From assembly GCA_964351745.1 (NCBI GenBank), contig CAYGPI010000078.1, forward strand, positions 1 to 12,085: a DNA stretch of 12,085 nucleotides, in the 5' to 3' direction. Shown one piece after another: positions 1-7,339 of the stretch; the stretch's first letter is position 1; each line of letters starts with the position of its first letter. The notes beneath the pieces were generated by a model. The model saw only the letters and a program-made list of their open reading frames with translations. It was not told the origin of the DNA and did not search any database. Origin of the DNA: CAYNJF01 sp964351745 (GTDB lineage: Bacteria; Pseudomonadota; Gammaproteobacteria; Berkiellales; Berkiellaceae). The position numbers and the translations under genes were made by a program.

Positions 1-905
1 GGGCTATTTTCTCCTTGCTTAGAAAGTTTTTTCCTTCGCTTTTCCAATTTAGCTTTTGCTAAAGATAATGAGGTTATTCGTTTCGGTGCTTGATAAACTT
101 GTTTTTCAAATTTTTTACTCTCTAATTTTATCTCTATCTCTTGAAGTTGTTTCTTTAAGTCTACTTGCTCATCTTTAGGTGCAGTTTTAAGGCGCTCTTC
201 AAGTGCCTCCTGCTCTTGTGTTAGCGCTATGATTTTATCTGCATTTCTTTTTATAATTTCGGATCGTCCGATATCATCTTGGATACTGTGGGAGCGACTA
301 GCAGCAACATCTTCTAAATCACTTTCTGAAACTTTCCCGCTTTTTAACATAGCCAACGATACATCAATGTCTTGCTTACGAGCTTCAAGCTCTGCAATCT
401 CACTCAGGGAACTTCGAATATCTTGTCGAAGCGTGTTGTTCCTTTCAAAATCCAACTTGTGTTTATCAAGCTTCGCTTGAAGCTCTTTCATATCTTGTTT
501 AATTTTTCTTGTCTTTAATGCTTCTTTTCCGAGATCGCCAAGGTTCCTAAAAAGTGAAACACCACCAACAACCACAGCAATAACAGGAGATGCTATCAGT
601 GTGACTCCAAGTGTCCCAACTAAGCCTATAGAGGCAACCGAGATATAGCCAATTTTCACGACAGATGAAGCGATTTTTACACCTAGATGAATGTTAGAGT
701 CTTGCCATTCATCTTTTATATCTTTGAAGGCCATGGCGATACCAAAACCTTTAGCCAAGGCACTCCCTACCATGGCAACACCCTCGCCAAATCCTTGGAA
801 GGATTGCCAAAATGAGGGACTCTTGACGACAGTACTCAAAGCTTTAGCTGTTTTACCAGCGAGTATAAGCGCTTGGGGATCAATGGGATCAGTTGGTAAT
901 GGCAT
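1..905 (-). CDS. Hypothetical membrane/coiled-coil protein, 3' end off window
   Basis: I translated the minus strand by hand from ATG at 905 and found 301 codons with no stop, so the gene continues beyond the left edge. The start follows an AAAGGGG ribosome site 6 bases away. Residues 1-80 are rich in Gly/Ala with few charges. Residues about 82-119 are strongly hydrophobic with small residues (GLVGTLGVTLIASPVIAVV region), enough for one long or two tightly paired membrane segments. From about 128 onward the chain is highly charged and helical, with heptad-like Leu/Glu/Lys spacing (about 130-185 and 225-300), suggesting coiled coils. There is no signal peptide and no enzyme motif. I do not recognise the family. 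The architecture (short N-terminus, membrane hairpin, long coiled coil) resembles secreted effectors or membrane-scaffold proteins of intracellular bacteria, but that is only an analogy. The next gene upstream is the M48 protease operon, separated by 87 bases. Confidence 0.85.
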   Translation of the reverse strand, partial: MPLPTDPIDPQALILAGKTAKALSTVVKSPSFWQSFQGFGEGVAMVGSALAKGFGIAMAFKDIKDEWQDSNIHLGVKIASSVVKIGYISVASIGLVGTLGVTLIASPVIAVVVGGVSLFRNLGDLGKEALKTRKIKQDMKELQAKLDKHKLDFERNNTLRQDIRSSLSEIAELEARKQDIDVSLAMLKSGKVSESDLEDVAASRSHSIQDDIGRSEIIKRNADKIIALTQEQEALEERLKTAPKDEQVDLKKQLQEIEIKLESKKFEKQVYQAPKRITSLSLAKAKLEKRRKKLSKQGENS

Positions 906-992
906 GCGTGGCCCCTTTCATGGATGAAGATACACGATATTTAGGCTATCGGTATTTAACCAACATAACACTTTTATTGTTTTGAGTCTTAC

Positions 993-2903
993 TTATTGGC
1001 TATCATTTTGTTGAGAGAGGATAGGCGGAAGTGGGCAGCCTAGTGCTTCACAAATGGCTCTTAGAAGCTCACCTTCTTGCGCAATAAGCTTGCCATCGTT
1101 CATGACGCATTGAATACAAGCTTTAATAACAAGCTCTTTGCCAATAGGTGTTACGAGATTCAGCCGATTAAGCGCTTTAGATAAAGTGGTATAGTTGAGC
1201 GTATCCAAACGCGGATAAGCAATATTTCGACTCGTTATTTTCTTTAATACCTGTTTAAAGCAGATCTGTTGCTCTGCCTGAGTTTGACCACTGTGAGCAA
1301 GAAGAACAGCAAGTACATAAGTTATTTCTTTGATAACAACTTCAATTTTAACAATGGATGGTTTGACATCCTTCGCTTTGATCTGATTTTCGATAATCGT
1401 CAATAATGCAAAATGAAATGGTGAGCCAGGACCCTTCTCTAAAAGTTGACAGCAATGATTAAAGATTTCTTTCTTTTTCTTGTCCTCCAGCCGATTAAAA
1501 CTTTGCAGCGAAAGGTCGAGAATTGGTAAGAAGCTAACATGCTCCATCAGTGTCAACATAGCCTTATGTGCTTCCATTTGTTGAACAATGTCTACAGATG
1601 TCATCGATGCTAATGCTTTTTCTTGCTCATCATTGGATTGATATAAAAATAGACTATAAAGCAAAGCTTCTACTTGAGATGATTGACGAGCGGCCGCACG
1701 AATGGGATCTGGAATGGCAGCGGCAAGCGCTATGGCATAAGCGACATGCTCATCACCAGGAGCGGCTATGCTCGCCTCGATGGCTTGAGCATTGGTATTC
1801 AAAATACCAGCGCCCATCATAGGAAGAAATTTATCAAGGCCAATATGCCTATCTTCTTTCTTCGACTCATCGTCAACTTGCATATTAGTTCTAGGTAAAA
1901 TGCCGTACATATCATTAGGATCAATGGCCTTTATTCTGGCTTCTAACGGAGGATGTGTTGCCAAAAGACTTCCAAACATAACCCACTGGGCTTCGCCAAA
2001 GCACATGTGAGAAATATCTTCAACATGTTTAGTTTTTAAGTGGGTCCCTTGTTCATGTGCCTGCATCACCCGAAAGGCAGAAGCCAAGCCGTGAGGATTT
2101 CTAGTGAACTGGACAGAGCATGCATCTGCCAAGAGTTCTCGTTGCCTTGAAACTGCCGCTTTCATCATGCGGCCAAAGAACAGCCCAACATAGCCAACGA
2201 CTAGTAGGCCAATCCCTGCAATTAAAATAAATGCAAGGCCATTCCCTTTTTGGTTTGATGAGCGACTACCGGAGCTATACCATCTTGCCCTTAGTATCAT
2301 ATGGCCAATTTTGCCTATGATTAAAATGCCACCAAGCACACCCATAAGCTTTAAGCTTATTTTCATATCACCATTAAAAATATGACTAAACTCGTGACCT
2401 ACAACAGCCTGTAATTCATCGCGGTTAAGTGCTTGAAGCGCTCCTGTCGTTACAACCATCACGGTATCTTCAGGCTTAGTCCCGGCTACAAAAGCATTGA
2501 TTGACTCATCATCCATGATAAATAACTGGGGCACAGGCGTGCCCGAAGCAATTGCCATTTCTTCGACAACATTTTGGAATCGTTGCTCTTCTAAAGACTG
2601 AGGCCCTTCTTCTAGTGAACGAGCATTGACCATTTTAGCAATACTTAAACCACCACTTGAAATTTGAAGCATTTTGATGACGGTGCCCAAAAACATCACG
2701 ACGATAAAAAGACATGAGATATACAACCAAATAGGCTCAGCCATCATAAACATGAGATTTGGGTTGTCTAAAGAGGCTACATATAAAGCACCGTAAATAA
2801 CAGCATTCACGGCCAGTAGCGTGAAAAGCAACCCAAGGATAAATAAGAAAACTAATTGCTTAGTTTTCTTATTAGCTTTATCTTGATGCTCGAAGAAGTT
2901 CAA
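993..2903 (-). CDS. HtpX-like M48 metalloprotease with C-terminal helical/TerB-like extension
   Basis: This is a membrane-anchored zinc endopeptidase of family M48, likely degrading or quality-controlling inner-membrane proteins. Two hydrophobic segments (about 17-43 and 56-79) precede the protease domain. The zinc site is HEFSH at 170-174, and the third ligand is Glu256 in the SRQRELLAD helix. Further hydrophobic stretches lie at about 184-203 and 223-243. The THPPLEARI sequence near 317-325 marks the usual end of an HtpX domain. HtpX proper has about 290 residues. This protein is 636 aa, and the additional 300 residues are mostly helical. The last about 90 (ending in a GELLRAICEALGCPLPP motif) look like the TerB-like tail seen in long M48 proteins that accompany LemA. 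The start is TTG at 2903, preceded by TAAGG 7 bases away. The first internal ATG is at codon 51, inside the membrane region, so TTG is preferred. It lies 18 bases after lemA, in one operon. Confidence 0.93.
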   Translation of the reverse strand: MNFFEHQDKANKKTKQLVFLFILGLLFTLLAVNAVIYGALYVASLDNPNLMFMMAEPIWLYISCLFIVVMFLGTVIKMLQISSGGLSIAKMVNARSLEEGPQSLEEQRFQNVVEEMAIASGTPVPQLFIMDDESINAFVAGTKPEDTVMVVTTGALQALNRDELQAVVGHEFSHIFNGDMKISLKLMGVLGGILIIGKIGHMILRARWYSSGSRSSNQKGNGLAFILIAGIGLLVVGYVGLFFGRMMKAAVSRQRELLADACSVQFTRNPHGLASAFRVMQAHEQGTHLKTKHVEDISHMCFGEAQWVMFGSLLATHPPLEARIKAIDPNDMYGILPRTNMQVDDESKKEDRHIGLDKFLPMMGAGILNTNAQAIEASIAAPGDEHVAYAIALAAAIPDPIRAAARQSSQVEALLYSLFLYQSNDEQEKALASMTSVDIVQQMEAHKAMLTLMEHVSFLPILDLSLQSFNRLEDKKKKEIFNHCCQLLEKGPGSPFHFALLTIIENQIKAKDVKPSIVKIEVVIKEITYVLAVLLAHSGQTQAEQQICFKQVLKKITSRNIAYPRLDTLNYTTLSKALNRLNLVTPIGKELVIKACIQCVMNDGKLIAQEGELLRAICEALGCPLPPILSQQNDSQ

Positions 2904-2921
2904 AAAATAACCTTATAGAAT

Positions 2922-3521
2922 TTAGAAAGAAACTTTAATAGCTTTTTTAGCTTCTTGGTCTTCAACTTCAAAGAAGGTTGCTGGAGTAAAACCTGACATA
3001 CCAGAAACAATCACATTCGGGAACTGAGCTCGATAGGTATTAAAAACCATCACAGCATCGTTAAAAGCTTGACGTGCGAAGGCCACTTTGTTTTCTGTCG
3101 TGGAAAGTTCTTCCATTAATTGTGTCATCGATTGATTGGCTTTGAGATCCGGGTAATTCTCAGCCAAGGCAAAAAATTGCCCCATAGAGCGATTTAAAGT
3201 CGCTTCCGCCTTCATGAGGCCTTCCATAGAGCTTTTGTCTCCTGGTTGGGCGGCAACTTTCTTTTCAATTTCATTAGCAGCATTTCTAGCTTCAATGACT
3301 TGAGTGAGAGTCTCTTGCTCATAGTTCATGTAGCTTTTTGCAGTTTCGACTAAATTGGGAATTAAGTCGTAACGACGTTGCAACTGCACATCAATTTGAG
3401 AGAACCCGTTCACATAACGGTTTTTTAGGGCTATCAATCGGTTATAGATACCGATGCCCCATAAGACTATTAGGAGTAAACAGCCGCCAACGACTGCTAA
3501 TACAATCAAACCTGTAGACAT
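2922..3521 (-). CDS. lemA: LemA family protein
   Basis: LemA proteins are small envelope proteins with one N-terminal membrane helix and a long helical bundle. Their biochemical role is poorly known, but they are repeatedly found beside M48/HtpX-type proteases. Here residues 4-25 form the membrane anchor. They are followed by the family hallmark YNRLIALKNRYVNGFSQIDV and then QRRYDLIPNLVETAKSYM. The rest is a helical bundle ending near GFTPATFFE. The length of 199 aa is normal. The start ATG at 3521 has a GGAG ribosome site about 8 bases upstream. It is first in a two-gene operon with the M48 protease, which suggests a joint envelope function, possibly LemA as partner or substrate. That functional link is inferred from context. 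Confidence 0.95.
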   Translation of the reverse strand: MSTGLIVLAVVGGCLLLIVLWGIGIYNRLIALKNRYVNGFSQIDVQLQRRYDLIPNLVETAKSYMNYEQETLTQVIEARNAANEIEKKVAAQPGDKSSMEGLMKAEATLNRSMGQFFALAENYPDLKANQSMTQLMEELSTTENKVAFARQAFNDAVMVFNTYRAQFPNVIVSGMSGFTPATFFEVEDQEAKKAIKVSF

Positions 3522-3555
3522 AGCTATGTCTCCTATAAAAGGTATTAAGTACTCA

Positions 3556-3584
3556 ATTATAGATCGATCGGGATTTTTTATCTA
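3556..3584 (-). promoter_or_regulatory. Candidate sigma70 promoter of lemA-M48 operon
   Basis: On the minus strand a perfect TATAAT (3561-3556) lies 34 bases upstream of the lemA ATG. The hexamer 17 bases before it is TAGATA (3584-3579), a poor -35. The -10 box is convincing and the -35 is not. Confidence 0.5.
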
Positions 3585-3645
3585 GTTAACATATTGATGC
3601 CCTACATGGTCTTTTTGTAAGACGCTGTATGTTTGAGCAGCACCT

Positions 3646-4536
3646 TTACATCGTGCTTGATTCATGGCGTGGTAAGGTTTGACTCAATTGAGATAAAGCA
3701 TGATCGTGGCTTGGCTTCTTTGAAAAATAATCTTTCCATGTTGCAACCAAATGACGATTGTCATGCTGCCAAGGATGAAACCAAGGACTGAAATACTGAC
3801 ACATTGGCCACAAAAGCTTTGAGAAAACACCTGGCTTAAAAAAACAATACTTCAAAGTGTCTACCCAAAATTTTGGCTTTGTAAGAAGCTTGTCATGTTT
3901 GGCCATCGCTAACCAATTGCGTCCCCACATCATGCCTATTACAGAAATAACAACTACGTAAGCCAATATTTTTCGCCAATATTGATTACAAACGCGGTGA
4001 TAAACATCAAAAGCAACAGACTTATGCTCAACTTCTTCAATCGCATGCCATCGCCAAAGGGCTGCGACTTCTTTATCAGCACCTGCAAACCAAATGGGAT
4101 CTTTTAAGTTTAAATCAGACACTAAAGAAATTAGGTGCTCAGCACCCATTGTAAAAGCTAATTGCGTTTTAGCGCTACATCGATTGTTTAATTTTTTGCA
4201 AAGAGCCAAATTAGAACTTTCAAGATCTTCTATCGGATAACCTAGTTGCTTTAAATGCTGATTGAAACGCCTAATTTGATGATCATGCTGAGCTTCTTGC
4301 CCCAAAAAAGCTCGAATAGGCTTTTCTAGATCGGTTCCCTTCAATGCTTTCCTAAAATTAAGAACACTTAGAATAAAGAGGCGCTCAAAACTTGGCGCTA
4401 AAATACCTAAAGCATTGAAGAAATAAGTCCGATTATAAGAGCCTGCACACCAAAAGCGTGATAATTTACTCGAAAAATTAAATTGTATAATCTTTGGCTT
4501 AAAATCGTCAGGTCCTTTAATGCTCTCTTGTTGCAT
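3646..4536 (-). CDS. Predicted metal-dependent hydrolase (PF10118-type, ferritin-like)
   Basis: This is a 296-aa protein of the uncharacterised 'predicted metal-dependent hydrolase' family, which has a ferritin-like helical core expected to bind a di-metal site. Visible candidate ligands are Glu51 (SFERLF), the QEAQHDH motif with Glu81/His84 and His86, Glu133-His134 (MGAEHL), and the strongest block WHAIEEVEHKSVAFDVY with Glu167/168 and His171. Residues about 189-204 form a hydrophobic stretch that may associate with the membrane. The substrate is unknown. The ATG at 4536 overlaps the 3' end of prfC by 20 bases. There is no good ribosome site, so it is probably translated by coupling to prfC. 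No in-frame Met follows within the first 125 residues, supporting this start. The protein ends in a Ser-rich tail. Family assignment is from remembered motifs, so it is confident for the family and weak for function. Confidence 0.85.
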   Translation of the reverse strand: MQQESIKGPDDFKPKIIQFNFSSKLSRFWCAGSYNRTYFFNALGILAPSFERLFILSVLNFRKALKGTDLEKPIRAFLGQEAQHDHQIRRFNQHLKQLGYPIEDLESSNLALCKKLNNRCSAKTQLAFTMGAEHLISLVSDLNLKDPIWFAGADKEVAALWRWHAIEEVEHKSVAFDVYHRVCNQYWRKILAYVVVISVIGMMWGRNWLAMAKHDKLLTKPKFWVDTLKYCFFKPGVFSKLLWPMCQYFSPWFHPWQHDNRHLVATWKDYFSKKPSHDHALSQLSQTLPRHESSTM

Positions 4537-6103
4537 GAAATTCTATTTCCGGCCATCGCTCCTTGGTTAAAGTCAAATTAACCATGGTTGGAGCAATATA
4601 AGTTAGATTATTGCCTGCATCGAGCGCTAAGTGTATTTCAAGCTTATTCTTAAAGTCTTGAAGTTTCTTATGGCTGTCTGAAGCAACCCATCGGGCTGTT
4701 GTCACCGCAATATTATCATAGACACATTCAACGTTATACTCACTCATTAATCGGTGCGCTACAACATCGAACTGCAAAACACCAACCGCGCCCAAGATCA
4801 CCTGGTTTGTAGTTAGAGGCCTAAACACTTGTGTTGCCCCCTCTTCTGATAACTGAATCAACCCTTTGGTCAAAGCTTTCATCTTTAATGGATCTTTAGG
4901 GCGCACTGCTCTAAATAATTCAGGTGCAAAATTTGGGATACCAGTATATTTTAAATCTTCACCTTGAGTGAATGCATCACCAATTTGAATATTGCCACGG
5001 TTGTATAATCCAATGATATCACCAGGAAAGGCTGTATCCACTTGCTCTCTGTTGCCCGCCATAAAGGTCATCACATTCGAAATAAGTACATGCTTACCTT
5101 GTCTCACATGATAGAATTTTTGACCTCTTGTATATTGCCCAGAGCAAACACGCATAAAAGCAATTCTGTCACGATGTTGTGGATCCATGTTCGCCTGAAT
5201 CTTAAAAACAAAACCAGAGAATTTAGGCTCAGTGGGTAAAACCTCTCTATCGTTAGTCTCTCTTGCTAGCGGCGGTGGGGCATATTTTGAAAAAGCTTTT
5301 AAAATTTCTTGAACCCCAAAGTTATTAATGGCTGAGCCAAAATAAACTGGCGTTAACTCACCCCTGAGATATGCGTCATGATCAAATTCGTGACCTGCCT
5401 CTTGAATTAACTGTAATTGCTCTCTAAATTCATTAATCAAAGGGCCAACTCGCTTATCTAACTCAGGATTATCTAAGCCTTTAATGATTTCACCATCTTG
5501 TACTTTGTCGCCCTGACCTGGCTCAAATAAGATGACTTCATCACGAAGTAAATGATAAACACCTCTAAATAACTTACCCATACCAATAGGCCAAGTCATC
5601 GCGGAGACTTTAATCCCTAAAATATTTTCAACTTCATCTAATAAATCAACCGGGTCGCGCCCGTCTCTATCCATTTTATTGATAAAAGTAATAATAGGTG
5701 TTGTACGTAGCCGACATACTTCCATCAGCTTAATTGTTCGAGGCTCCACACCTTTCACAGCATCAATGACCATTAAAGCGGAATCCACTGCCGTTAAGGT
5801 TCTGTAAGTATCTTCTGAGAAATCTTCATGCCCTGGCGTGTCAAGTAAATTCATCATGCAATTATCATAAGGAAACTGCATCACTGAAGTTGTGACAGAA
5901 ATACCACGTTGCTTTTCTAGCTCCATCCAATCAGACGTGGCATGCCTATCAGCTTTACGGCCTTTGACTGTACCTGCCAACTGAATAGCGCCCCCAAATA
6001 ACAATAGCTTTTCAGTTAAGGTCGTCTTACCAGCATCCGGGTGAGAAATAATAGCAAAAGTTCTTCGCTTACTGATTTCATTAATAAAATTGCTACCACT
6101 CAT
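4517..6103 (-). CDS. prfC: Peptide chain release factor 3 (RF3 GTPase)
   Basis: RF3 is the cytoplasmic class II release factor that uses GTP to eject RF1/RF2 from the ribosome after peptide release. The 528-aa length matches the 529 aa of the E. coli protein. GTPase motifs are all present: P-loop HPDAGKTT (21-28), the switch I region with QRGISVTTS (65-73), G3 DTPGHEDF (88-95) and G4 NKMDRDGRDP (142-151). The domain II/III sequence is continuous to the end, with no truncation. The start ATG at 6103 is preceded by AAGGG about 10 bases upstream, which is a little far but acceptable. The gene's 3' end overlaps the PF10118-type hydrolase gene by 20 bases, so the two are co-transcribed. A candidate promoter lies at 6131-6159. 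Confidence 0.98.
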   Translation of the reverse strand: MSGSNFINEISKRRTFAIISHPDAGKTTLTEKLLLFGGAIQLAGTVKGRKADRHATSDWMELEKQRGISVTTSVMQFPYDNCMMNLLDTPGHEDFSEDTYRTLTAVDSALMVIDAVKGVEPRTIKLMEVCRLRTTPIITFINKMDRDGRDPVDLLDEVENILGIKVSAMTWPIGMGKLFRGVYHLLRDEVILFEPGQGDKVQDGEIIKGLDNPELDKRVGPLINEFREQLQLIQEAGHEFDHDAYLRGELTPVYFGSAINNFGVQEILKAFSKYAPPPLARETNDREVLPTEPKFSGFVFKIQANMDPQHRDRIAFMRVCSGQYTRGQKFYHVRQGKHVLISNVMTFMAGNREQVDTAFPGDIIGLYNRGNIQIGDAFTQGEDLKYTGIPNFAPELFRAVRPKDPLKMKALTKGLIQLSEEGATQVFRPLTTNQVILGAVGVLQFDVVAHRLMSEYNVECVYDNIAVTTARWVASDSHKKLQDFKNKLEIHLALDAGNNLTYIAPTMVNLTLTKERWPEIEFHATREH

Positions 6104-6130
6104 GCAATAAAACCCTTATTTTCACCTAAA

Positions 6131-6159
6131 TTTAAACTCATTTATGACACCACCTTCAA
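6131..6159 (-). promoter_or_regulatory. Candidate promoter of prfC
   Basis: On the minus strand TTGAAG (6159-6154) and TTTAAA (6136-6131) are separated by 17 bases and lie about 30 bases before the prfC ATG. Each box matches the sigma70 consensus at 4 of 6 positions. It is plausible only, but it would separate prfC transcription from the mobile module upstream. Confidence 0.35.
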
Positions 6160-6185
6160 CCCACGAATTGATGGTGACTTCTATT

Positions 6186-6217
6186 CTGGAGATTGATAGT
6201 AAATTATCAATCTCCAG
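6186..6217. terminator. 13-bp perfect hairpin after the mobile module
   Basis: CTGGAGATTGATA (6186-6198) and its exact reverse complement (6205-6217) flank a 6-base loop. It starts 6 bases after the stop of the Fic-partner remnant on the minus strand, a typical terminator position. There is no U-tract on the minus strand; on the plus strand a short TTTT follows 4 bases later. It probably ended the old A/B operon and insulates prfC. Confidence 0.6.
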
Positions 6218-6222
6218 CTATT

Positions 6223-6411
6223 TTATTGCGCGCGGACAAACTTTAACAAAACTCTAAAAGCATAACCATCAGCAGATCGAAGTGCGTCAATGCATTCATG
6301 GCAGCGTTCATTCATGGTTTCCAGCCTATCATGACCAACCCCAATTAATAGCCCCCATTGCGGGAGTTAGACAAAATCTGATTCAAGCTTTGTCATAGGC
6401 TTAGCGCTCAC
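6223..6411 (-). pseudogene. Internally deleted 'mobile mystery protein B' (Fic-domain) remnant
   Basis: Immediately after the XRE regulator, a reading frame opens with GTG at 6411 whose first bases overlap the regulator's stop (GTGA). It reads VSAKPMTKLESDFV and then hits TAA at 6369-6367. The same frame continues without another stop to TAA at 6225-6223. It contains PQWG, then IDALRSADG, and ends LLKFVRAQ. That ending matches what I recall of the C-terminus of mobile mystery protein B (pattern WG-x-R-x-YI-x-AL-x-AD-x-LL-x-F-x-R), the Fic-domain partner normally encoded right after mobile mystery protein A. The full protein has about 190-200 residues. Here only about 14 N-terminal and about 45 C-terminal codons remain, and the HPFxxGNGR Fic core is absent. 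I infer one internal deletion that joined the two ends around the TAA. No functional product is expected. Confidence 0.75.
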
Positions 6412-6875
6412 TCGTCGTTCCAAAAGTCTGATGGCATTTTATTAACCATTTGTACAGCAACTCGTTCAATTTCAAATTCAAGTTGCTCTTTATTCAATGA
6501 CTGCGCTTCAAGCGCCATATGTGTTGAAGCTGCTTTTACCTGTAATCGCGCCTTTTCGCGCGCGCGTTGCTTAATGATGGCTTCAACATCCTTATTTGGC
6601 ACAACGGCATATACAAACTTACAATCCATGGCTTGAGCCATGCTTTGCATGGTCTTTAATGTAATACTGCCTGACGGCTCGTCTTGCTCTGCTTTTGACA
6701 CCCTAGCCTTTGTAACGCCAAGTCGTTTTGCCAATTGCGTACCAGACATGCCAAGCGCATTTCTAACGGTTCTGAGCCAGCCCTCTTGAGGATGCATAAA
6801 CAAACCACCAAACCGCTTTACAGCTTGGTTAACTTTATCTCGACATTGCTTAGCAACCATCTTTTCTATACTCAT
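6408..6875 (-). CDS. XRE-family regulator, 'mobile mystery protein A' type
   Basis: This is a cytoplasmic DNA-binding protein of the type paired with a Fic-domain protein in mobile regions, presumed to act as antitoxin/autorepressor. The N-terminal part has the family pattern HPQEGWLRTVRNALGMSGTQ. The helix-turn-helix follows (GTQLAKRLGVTKARVSKAEQ), then SITLKTMQSMAQAMDCKFVYAVVP, and a charged helical C-terminus ending DFWNDE. The likely start is ATG at 6875, with AAAGG 8 bases upstream, giving 155 aa. A TTG two codons earlier is possible but overlaps the spacing region. The normal partner gene overlaps its stop by 4 bases but is reduced to a remnant (6223-6411), so the regulator is now solitary. 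Three 18-bp repeats over its promoter suggest that it still represses its own transcription. Confidence 0.9.
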   Translation of the reverse strand: MSIEKMVAKQCRDKVNQAVKRFGGLFMHPQEGWLRTVRNALGMSGTQLAKRLGVTKARVSKAEQDEPSGSITLKTMQSMAQAMDCKFVYAVVPNKDVEAIIKQRAREKARLQVKAASTHMALEAQSLNKEQLEFEIERVAVQMVNKMPSDFWNDE

Positions 6876-6909
6876 TGTCAACCTTTATGTTTACGATGGC
6901 GCCAATCTA

Positions 6910-6972
6910 GTCAACATATTTGTATACGAACAATACAGATTTGTCAACATAAATGTATACATATATGTTGAC
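6910..6972 (-). promoter_or_regulatory. Promoter with three operator copies for the XRE regulator
   Basis: Three copies of GTCAACATAWWTGTATAC occur: 6910-6927 and 6943-6960 as direct repeats 33 bases apart (about three helical turns), and 6955-6972 inverted. The inverted copy shares the central GTATAC with copy 2, so copies 2 and 3 form a 30-bp near-perfect palindrome with one mismatched pair. On the minus strand a perfect -35 TTGACA (6947-6942) sits in copy 2. A -10 (TACAAA 6924-6919 at 17-base spacing, or TATACA 6926-6921 at 15) sits in copy 1. Occupancy would therefore block RNA polymerase, consistent with autorepression. A further half-like TTGACA lies just before the start codon. Confidence 0.75.
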
Positions 6973-7339
6973 TTAAAACAACATGACTTTATCAGTAGCT
7001 AGGATTTCAATTTATTGCTTATTTTATTAAAACCCCATAAAAGAAGTATGTTTGAAAGCGAAGATCACATGTTTTGACAAAACTCAAACAGGGAAGGCCA
7101 CCCAGCCTGCACAAGCCCAAACTTGAGCAGCTAGAAAAGGGCCAGGGGAAGATTGGGAAACATGATATGTGTTTTTTTTGCGCATCCGCAACAGCCGGTG
7201 TGAACACGAACCTCGCTTTGCCATCTCTCAGCGCACTGAAACTTTTCTTTAGCAAAAACCGCAGCGCTTAGTCTCAAAGAGCTTAGGATGAAACGAAGTT
7301 AATCTTTATCATCAAGCTCTTTACACTTAAAATTCAATG
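6973..7339. other. Gene-poor stretch, no recognised gene
   Basis: This 367-base stretch separates the XRE regulator promoter from the small peptide gene. Its first 100 bases are very AT-rich. Positions about 7075-7270 are visibly more GC-rich than either side and are open on both strands from TTG codons (65 aa on plus, 7074-7271; 78 aa on minus, 7019-7255). Neither has a ribosome site or a family I recognise. An eight-T run lies at about 7171-7179. The composition suggests an inserted or remnant segment (mobile-module debris or a dispersed repeat), but nothing proves it. Confidence 0.5.
7276..7322. repeat. Imperfect long inverted repeat downstream of the GG-leader peptide gene
   Basis: AAAGAGCTT (7276-7284) and AAGCTCTTT (7314-7322) are exact reverse complements. 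Inside them GATGA (7287-7291) pairs with TCATC (7309-7313), giving about 14 pairs with a 2-base bulge and a 17-base loop. It lies just beyond the end of the small peptide gene, where a terminator is expected, but no T-run follows on either strand. Confidence 0.5.

Noticed and set aside
229..480. 83-aa plus-strand open frame
   Set aside because: It lies antisense to the continuous 301-codon minus-strand gene at 1-905 and has no ribosome site or family pattern.
691..927. 78-aa plus-strand open frame
   Set aside because: Shadow of the same minus-strand gene; the minus frame has a proper start and ribosome site.
1568..2010. Three overlapping plus-strand open frames
   Set aside because: All are antisense to the M48 protease coding region.
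3609..3623. Short GTCTT/AAGAC hairpin after the PF10118-type hydrolase gene as a terminator
   Set aside because: Only five base pairs with a T-rich loop rather than a T-tract after the stem; too weak to call.
7019..7255. 78-aa minus-strand frame that might be an immunity partner of the GG-leader peptide
   Set aside because: TTG start with no ribosome site, Cys/Pro-rich unlikely composition, and the opposite strand is equally open.
7074..7271. 65-aa plus-strand frame containing GRPPSLHKP
   Set aside because: TTG start without ribosome site, overlapping an equally open minus frame; the short motif is not enough to call a resolvase or integrase relic.
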